DNA of 64,000 nt from Alisma plantago-aquatica. Taxonomy: Eukaryota > Streptophyta > Magnoliopsida > Alismatales > Alismataceae. The notes beneath the pieces are model-generated. The model saw nothing but the letters and a program-made list of their open reading frames with translations. It ran no database searches and was not told where the DNA came from. A program made the translations under genes and the position numbers. Where the stretch lies: the NCBI GenBank assembly GCA_963693085.1, contig OY856409.1:240875058-240939057 (forward strand), written 5' to 3'. This document shows, piece by piece, positions 59,620 to 64,000 of the stretch; position 1 is the first letter of the stretch; each line of letters begins with the position of its first letter.

Positions 59620-60391
59620 AAAAACTAACAACTAAGCAAATAGACTTCTGCTTTAATAATAAAAATGACACCAAACCTAGAAACATAGACGTTGGTAGTA
59701 GCTAAAAACTGATGCAAGATGCCATTATCCAAATGGAAAAAATCAGTTTGAGTAATGGCGATAGTCGTCAGTTGCAGCTAAAAAATTAACACCAGACCAA
59801 GTGACTTAGACGTCAATTTCAGCTGAAAAACCGATGCAGGAGACCATTATACGAATGAAAAAAACCCATCCTCGGCAGGTCCTATGTTGTTGGTTTCTTT
59901 TGGAAGAATCGACAGTAGAGTATAATTCGGGGTGGGGAGGTAACAATATTTTTGTGGGGATGTGGCGCGAACCCTAAGACATCAGTTTCTAGATAAAAAA
60001 ATTGACATTGGTTGTGTAATTTTTCATAGTTTTGTTGATAAATGATGTCAGTTTTGTCATAAAAAATGACGCCATAAGTATTTTGGAGGCAAGAATTATT
60101 TTACGTGAAGGTGTATATTGTTGGTTACTCACAACTGACGCACATCTTAAAAAAATTGGATGCAAATATTTTCCCCTAAAAAATTGTATTTCACGGTTTA
60201 TTTAGACGCCAATTTCTTTAAAACTTAAAAGACATTAAAGAAAAAGTGATTCCTGTGTCCTTCTTAATCATCAAGACTTGATTAAACTTGACATTTGTGT
60301 TGGGAAACCAAAGTTGATTTGTGTATAGTTCCATTTTTTTGTGTAACCAACATTAGAAGAAGTGACATTAGGGGTTATAAGTGTACTAGTG
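59620..60391 (-). repeat. 5' subterminal repeats and TIR of CACTA element 3
   Basis: Degraded inverted units of the GACGTCGGTT type (near 59690, 59765, 59810, 59890, 59985, 60050, 60125, 60210) and the terminal GTGTACTAGTG at 60381-60391. Confidence 0.72.
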
Positions 60392-61360
60392 GAGATCTTC
60401 ACAGAGTCAATGGTGGTGAACCAATTCATAGTAGCTAAGAGAGAGATACTGGCCAGGTTAAAGGCATTGGTAGGAATTATCAAGAGGAGGGAAAAATTCA
60501 TGGATGCTCAACAACTTTTAGAAAAAGAGAAGCCAATAAATTCACACATAAGCTAAAGAAGTGGTATTTGAAGAAACTATAACCTAATGTAACTATAGAA
60601 CAATCTCGTAGAGTAAGGGAAGTATTAAGGGAGAATGCAACTGAGCAATAAAGAGTAGTGAGTGTCTAAAAAGGAAGACCACTCTACAAAAATGACATAA
60701 AAATGATAATAGATCAATTAATAAACAATGCACGTAAACAAAATGAATTTCCTTAAAAATAGTTTGTTATAATATAGAAAACAACCATTTATTTTATATC
60801 GACATCACTTACCCATCAAGAATATAAAGCACCAAGTCACAACAAGAACCAACGTATATTACTATAAGTTAGTAGTTCATAATATATGTATATATATGTA
60901 AAATGTTTTATTTTATTTTATTGTTTTAATATGATAAAATATCATATCATATGGTACAAAGAAATACAGATTGTTTTATGTGTCACATTTATGTGTTTAC
61001 TAATAATTCTTACATTAAATCCTAATTTTAGTACTAATTTTCTAAGTAAATATTATTAGCATGTGTCAATTGGTTCAACCGGTAAGCTTGGTCGGTTTGT
61101 TAGTTGAAGACCACTGGTTCATTTCCCAGCTAGAGCATACACAAAAAGAAGAGAGGTTTACAAAAACATCTAAAGGCTCAACTTCACATTTGTGGTAATT
61201 GGTGCGCTCCCGCTAGAGGGTTACAACACCGGCCAACTAGGGTGGCCGAGTGCAATCCACGAGGTCGGGAGGCACGGGATGTTGGATGGGATCCTTGCTT
61301 TTGAAATTTATATGGTCCCAAATCAAGTCTATCACTAAAACTAAAACAATGTGCCCACAA
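60392..61360. other. Flanking DNA right of CACTA element 3
   Basis: An open stretch at 60392-60556 gives REILARLKALVGIIKRREKF, which I do not recognise. AT-rich DNA follows. The part 61060-61140 has weak tRNA-like A- and B-box words (CAATTGG, GGTTCATTTCC). No firm call. Confidence 0.35.
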
Positions 61361-62839
61361 GCGTACGGGGTACTGTTGTAGTATAGATCAAAGGCAAGAT
61401 GCGGGGTCGAACCGCGGAGATAGAGGGGGCGCTAGAGTTGGAAAGCGTGAGCTATGTTCCTTATGCAGAGCTTAGGGTTTTTAGGGTTTGAAGGTTTGTT
61501 TGATTGATTAAGCTAAACGAGCAAGTAGGAAAAGCAATGTGAAACTAAGTTATCAAAAGACTAAATTAGCAATCTGAGTTAACAAGCTATCTAAACAAGA
61601 GCAAGAACAGACTATACTAGACTAAGCAAGCAACTAGCAATTGAGAACCTAAGTTAACCACTAATCAAGATCAAAAACCTAAATTACCACTTAGCTTACA
61701 AAACTAGGCAATTAACTAAGTTAACTAAAGAAAATGAACTACACTAGCATTAACATACAAACTAGGCAATTAGGGTTTTAAAGCAATTAGATGAAGGAGG
61801 TGGGCCGTTTGGGAATGTGACCTTGACATTAGTTGGGGGATGTCACCATAATAAGCAATTAACATATCTCATTATAGATTACCAAACCAAACAACAAGGT
61901 GGGCGCTATGAGAATTTAGCCTAAGCTACTAATTGTAGAACTAGGGCTAGGTGTAATTCTCATAGGACGTACCAAGTCTAGGTCTCTAGGATAAGTGGTA
62001 TTAGTCAATTGAGGACCAAGGGTAAGGATGGGAGTAGAGATGAGGGTATTTGACCTCATGCCACTAGCCACCTCAGCCTTTAGGAAATCCTAGGCAATTG
62101 CACTAATCACACTTATACTAGTCACTTAGAACTCACATTTGCATGTAGGAAGAAGGTGATTATGTAGGAAGACAGGGGGCTAGCTAGGGATCCGAATTAA
62201 GGACCTAGGAGCCAATCCTATGATAGCTACATAGAAACCAAAACATCCTAGAGACAAATGTCTTCAAACACCACAAGGCAAGCAATTAATGTAATTAAAC
62301 AACAACCACATGCACAAGTAATGGGAAATGAGGTATAAGCAAAGGAAATCATCATAGAAATGAAATATGTTCATTACAAATTATATTCCCCCAACATGGT
62401 ATCAAAGTCACATTTTTGCCCCAAACAGCCCACCCAAGGGGGCTTAGCTATACATGATCAAAACTGAAACAAAGGAGAAGGGGAAGAGAGTAGGGAACGC
62501 CATGGATGCTTGATGAAGCTTGATCTTGTCACCTCCTTGCTGCCAGCCACGAGCCTCCTCCTCCAAGGGTGCCCAAGAGCATGGAAAAGGTGGAATGGAT
62601 GGATAGAAACCTAGAGAAACTAGGTTTCTATGGTGGAAATGAGTGGAAAGTGGATGGGAATAGGGTTGAATGCAAGGAAATAGGTAGATTGGAGCAAAGG
62701 ATGCAATGGCAGCAGCTAGGGTCGGCTAGGAGTGCTTTAGAGGTGCCTCCCCGAGCCCTAGAAGCATCTATTGCTTATATAGGAGCTAGGGTTAAGTGGG
62801 GGCAAAATAGGAATGACAGTGGAAAAATGTGTAGGGTAG
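61361..62839. other. Probable LTR-retrotransposon-derived DNA
   Basis: Contains GGGGTCGAACCGCGGAGATA near 61404, a phrase type seen near the ends of plant Gypsy elements, then repetitive AACTAAGTTAACTAA text and a mildly GC-rich part from 62480. No coding domain and no partner LTR are visible inside the window. Confidence 0.35.
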
Positions 62840-63375
62840 GTGATCACCACGGTCGTGGTGGGTGTGCCACGGCCGTGGTGGGGGTAGTGGTGGACGACCG
62901 TGGGGTGGTGAACACGGTCGTGGTGTGAAGAAAGAGGTAAAAAAAACAAAGTAGGGTGGTGGCCACGGCCGTGGCGGAGTGCCACGGTCGTGGTGGGTAG
63001 CATGCACCACGGCCGTGTTGGGTGACACGACCGTTTTGGAGGAGTTGGGCTGACCGTGGGGAGGGGCCACGGGCGTTTTGCTTGTCTTTGGCCACGGTCG
63101 TGGCGGGATGGCCACGGTCGTGGCGGCTCGGAGGAAGAATCTATTGAACTTGGCTTTTGGTCATTTAATTCCCACGACCGTGGCGGGGTGCCACGGCCGT
63201 GTTCTCTTCTACTTACCACGACCGTGCTGATGGCCACGGCCGTGGTGTCTTCAATGGCCACGGTCGTGGCAGGGTTGCCACGGTCGTGGGCGATCTATGG
63301 ATTCTCTTGTTGCAACCTGTTGGACTTTGGCAATAAAGCCACGACCGTGGCCTTGGGGCCACGACCGTGGTGAGA
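62840..63375. repeat. CCACGRYCGTGG palindrome array
   Basis: About 20 copies of a 12-bp palindrome, CCACGGTCGTGG, CCACGGCCGTGG or CCACGACCGTGG, often followed by CGGG or TGGG, at irregular spacing of about 20-60 bp (near 62846, 62867, 62962, 62981, 63007, 63092, 63111, 63172, 63191, 63234, 63258, 63278, 63340, 63359 and others). Overlapping open frames on both strands result from the GC-rich repeat and are not genes. Confidence 0.92.
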
Positions 63376-64000
63376 TTCAACTTCTTGATTTCTCTTCTAA
63401 CTTTGTCAATTTCGTATGTCTTTTCTCGGGGATGAGTCTTGGCCACTGGAGGTAGGTTGAGGGAGACTTTGGGGCCTTCTTTGGGTCCCTCTCTCTCCCT
63501 CGTCCATCTAAGCATGGTCCAAGTACCTGAAAAGCAGTGCAAAGAGCATCCATAAGCGTATTTGCGATGATAATCATATTGGGGAGAAAATACTTGTAAT
63601 CTAACATGTTTAGATGCAACTTAAATACAAAATGGCACAGGATGGAGCCCTAAAATAGGGCTGCATCACCACCCCAAACTTAGAACATACTTGTCCTCAA
63701 GTATGCTCCAACTTAATCTCTCTTTTCCGTTCTTTTCAACAAAAGCAAGTGACAAATGCAAAGCAACAGAAAATTATTGAATATATGGTCTTGGAAATGA
63801 CTAAGTGCATGTGTCTCACATCTCTCCTCTCCTTCTTTCACAATCCAATCATGAACTGAGCACTGAGCATACGAACTTCAAATATAAAGCATAGAAACAC
63901 AAGTTGTCCATATGTCCTTTATGTTATTCCGGGTAGACCGTTTCATGTTGGTGTTAATCACAGGTGACTAGGAGCATTGTTTCAATTTCATGCATTCAGT
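63376..64000. other. Retroelement-like flank, no gene seen
   Basis: Includes ACCCCAAACTTAGAACATAC and TTGTCCTCAAGTATGCTCCA at 63670-63710, phrases that recur in plant retroelement DNA. No coding domain. Confidence 0.3.

Larger units (their letters stand above)
39455..60391 (-). mobile_element. CACTA element 3, interrupted by an LTR element and a MITE
   Basis: A minus-strand CACTA element. The 5' terminus at 60391 reads, on the minus strand, CACTAGTACACTTAT. Inward are subterminal repeats, a moderately GC-rich leader, a foldback, telomere-like repeats, the transposase (58135-56272, then 42030-40363) and the start of the second gene (40281-39463). Similarity to elements 1 and 2 ends at about 39455, inside an intron of the second gene, so the 3' half is lost. 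The chromovirus 42036-56266 and the MITE 40696-41095 are later insertions. Confidence 0.82.

Noticed and set aside
62758..63542. Several open frames on both strands around the CCACGRYCGTGG array
   Set aside because: They are by-products of a GC-rich repeated word; the peptides are repetitive (TTTVV, HGRG) and unlike any family.
1..64000. Host protein-coding gene, tRNA or rRNA gene, endogenous virus
   Set aside because: Every recognisable coding segment belongs to a transposable element. I saw no tRNA or rRNA signature and no coat or movement protein of a pararetrovirus.

Overview
This is plant nuclear DNA, most likely from repeat-rich heterochromatin of a flowering plant. The window holds no gene that I can recognise as a host gene. 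It contains three CACTA (En/Spm) DNA transposons, several Ty3/Gypsy chromovirus-type LTR elements, a Ty1/Copia fragment, a hAT-like element and two MITE-like elements. Many of them sit inside one another. I cannot name the species. Plant origin follows from the families (TNP2-type CACTA transposase with Ulp1-like second gene, long-LTR chromovirus, initiator-Met-tRNA primed LTR elements), from plant splice sites, and from abundant AAACCCTAA-type motifs.

Region 1, 1-12422: CACTA element 1 on the minus strand. Its 5' end is the TIR at 12409-12422, followed inward by subterminal hairpin repeats, a GC-rich leader and a tandemly duplicated foldback. Next come a nearly intact TNP2-like transposase (10345-7652, resuming at 2595) and a second multi-exon gene (1873 to the window edge). 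A 5.06-kb solo LTR with perfect 5-bp target duplications (2596-7656) splits the transposase.

Region 2, 12423-19455: CACTA element 2 on the plus strand, whose 5' part is displaced by the insertion of element 1. Both of its genes are decayed, and its 3' TIR ends at 19455.

Region 3, 19456-27012: a hAT-like element (19620-21333, 8-bp target duplication), a foldback MITE, a stretch with nothing recognisable, and a Copia LTR plus pol remnant.

Region 4, 25353-39103: an old chromovirus-type LTR remnant. It is split by a young, coding-deficient LTR retrotransposon (27013-36442, target duplication AAAGG) with two almost identical 2.8-kb LTRs.

Region 5, about 39455-60391: CACTA element 3 on the minus strand. 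It is interrupted by a Tourist-like MITE (40696-41095, TTA duplication) and by a complete but stop-ridden chromovirus with 4.6-4.8-kb LTRs (42036-56266, target duplication ATCCC). Its 5' TIR ends at 60391 and matches that of element 2.

Region 6, 60392-64000: retroelement-like intergenic DNA with about 20 copies of a CCACGRYCGTGG palindrome.

The layers give a relative order of insertion. Element 1 entered element 2, and the solo LTR then entered element 1. The chromovirus and the MITE entered element 3. The young LTR element entered an older LTR. The most unusual signals are palindromic motif arrays of unrelated sequence in at least two and probably three LTR families, telo-box arrays in the long LTRs, a foldback conserved upstream of the transposase in two CACTA lineages, and stop codons in the chromovirus that fit decay by cytosine methylation.
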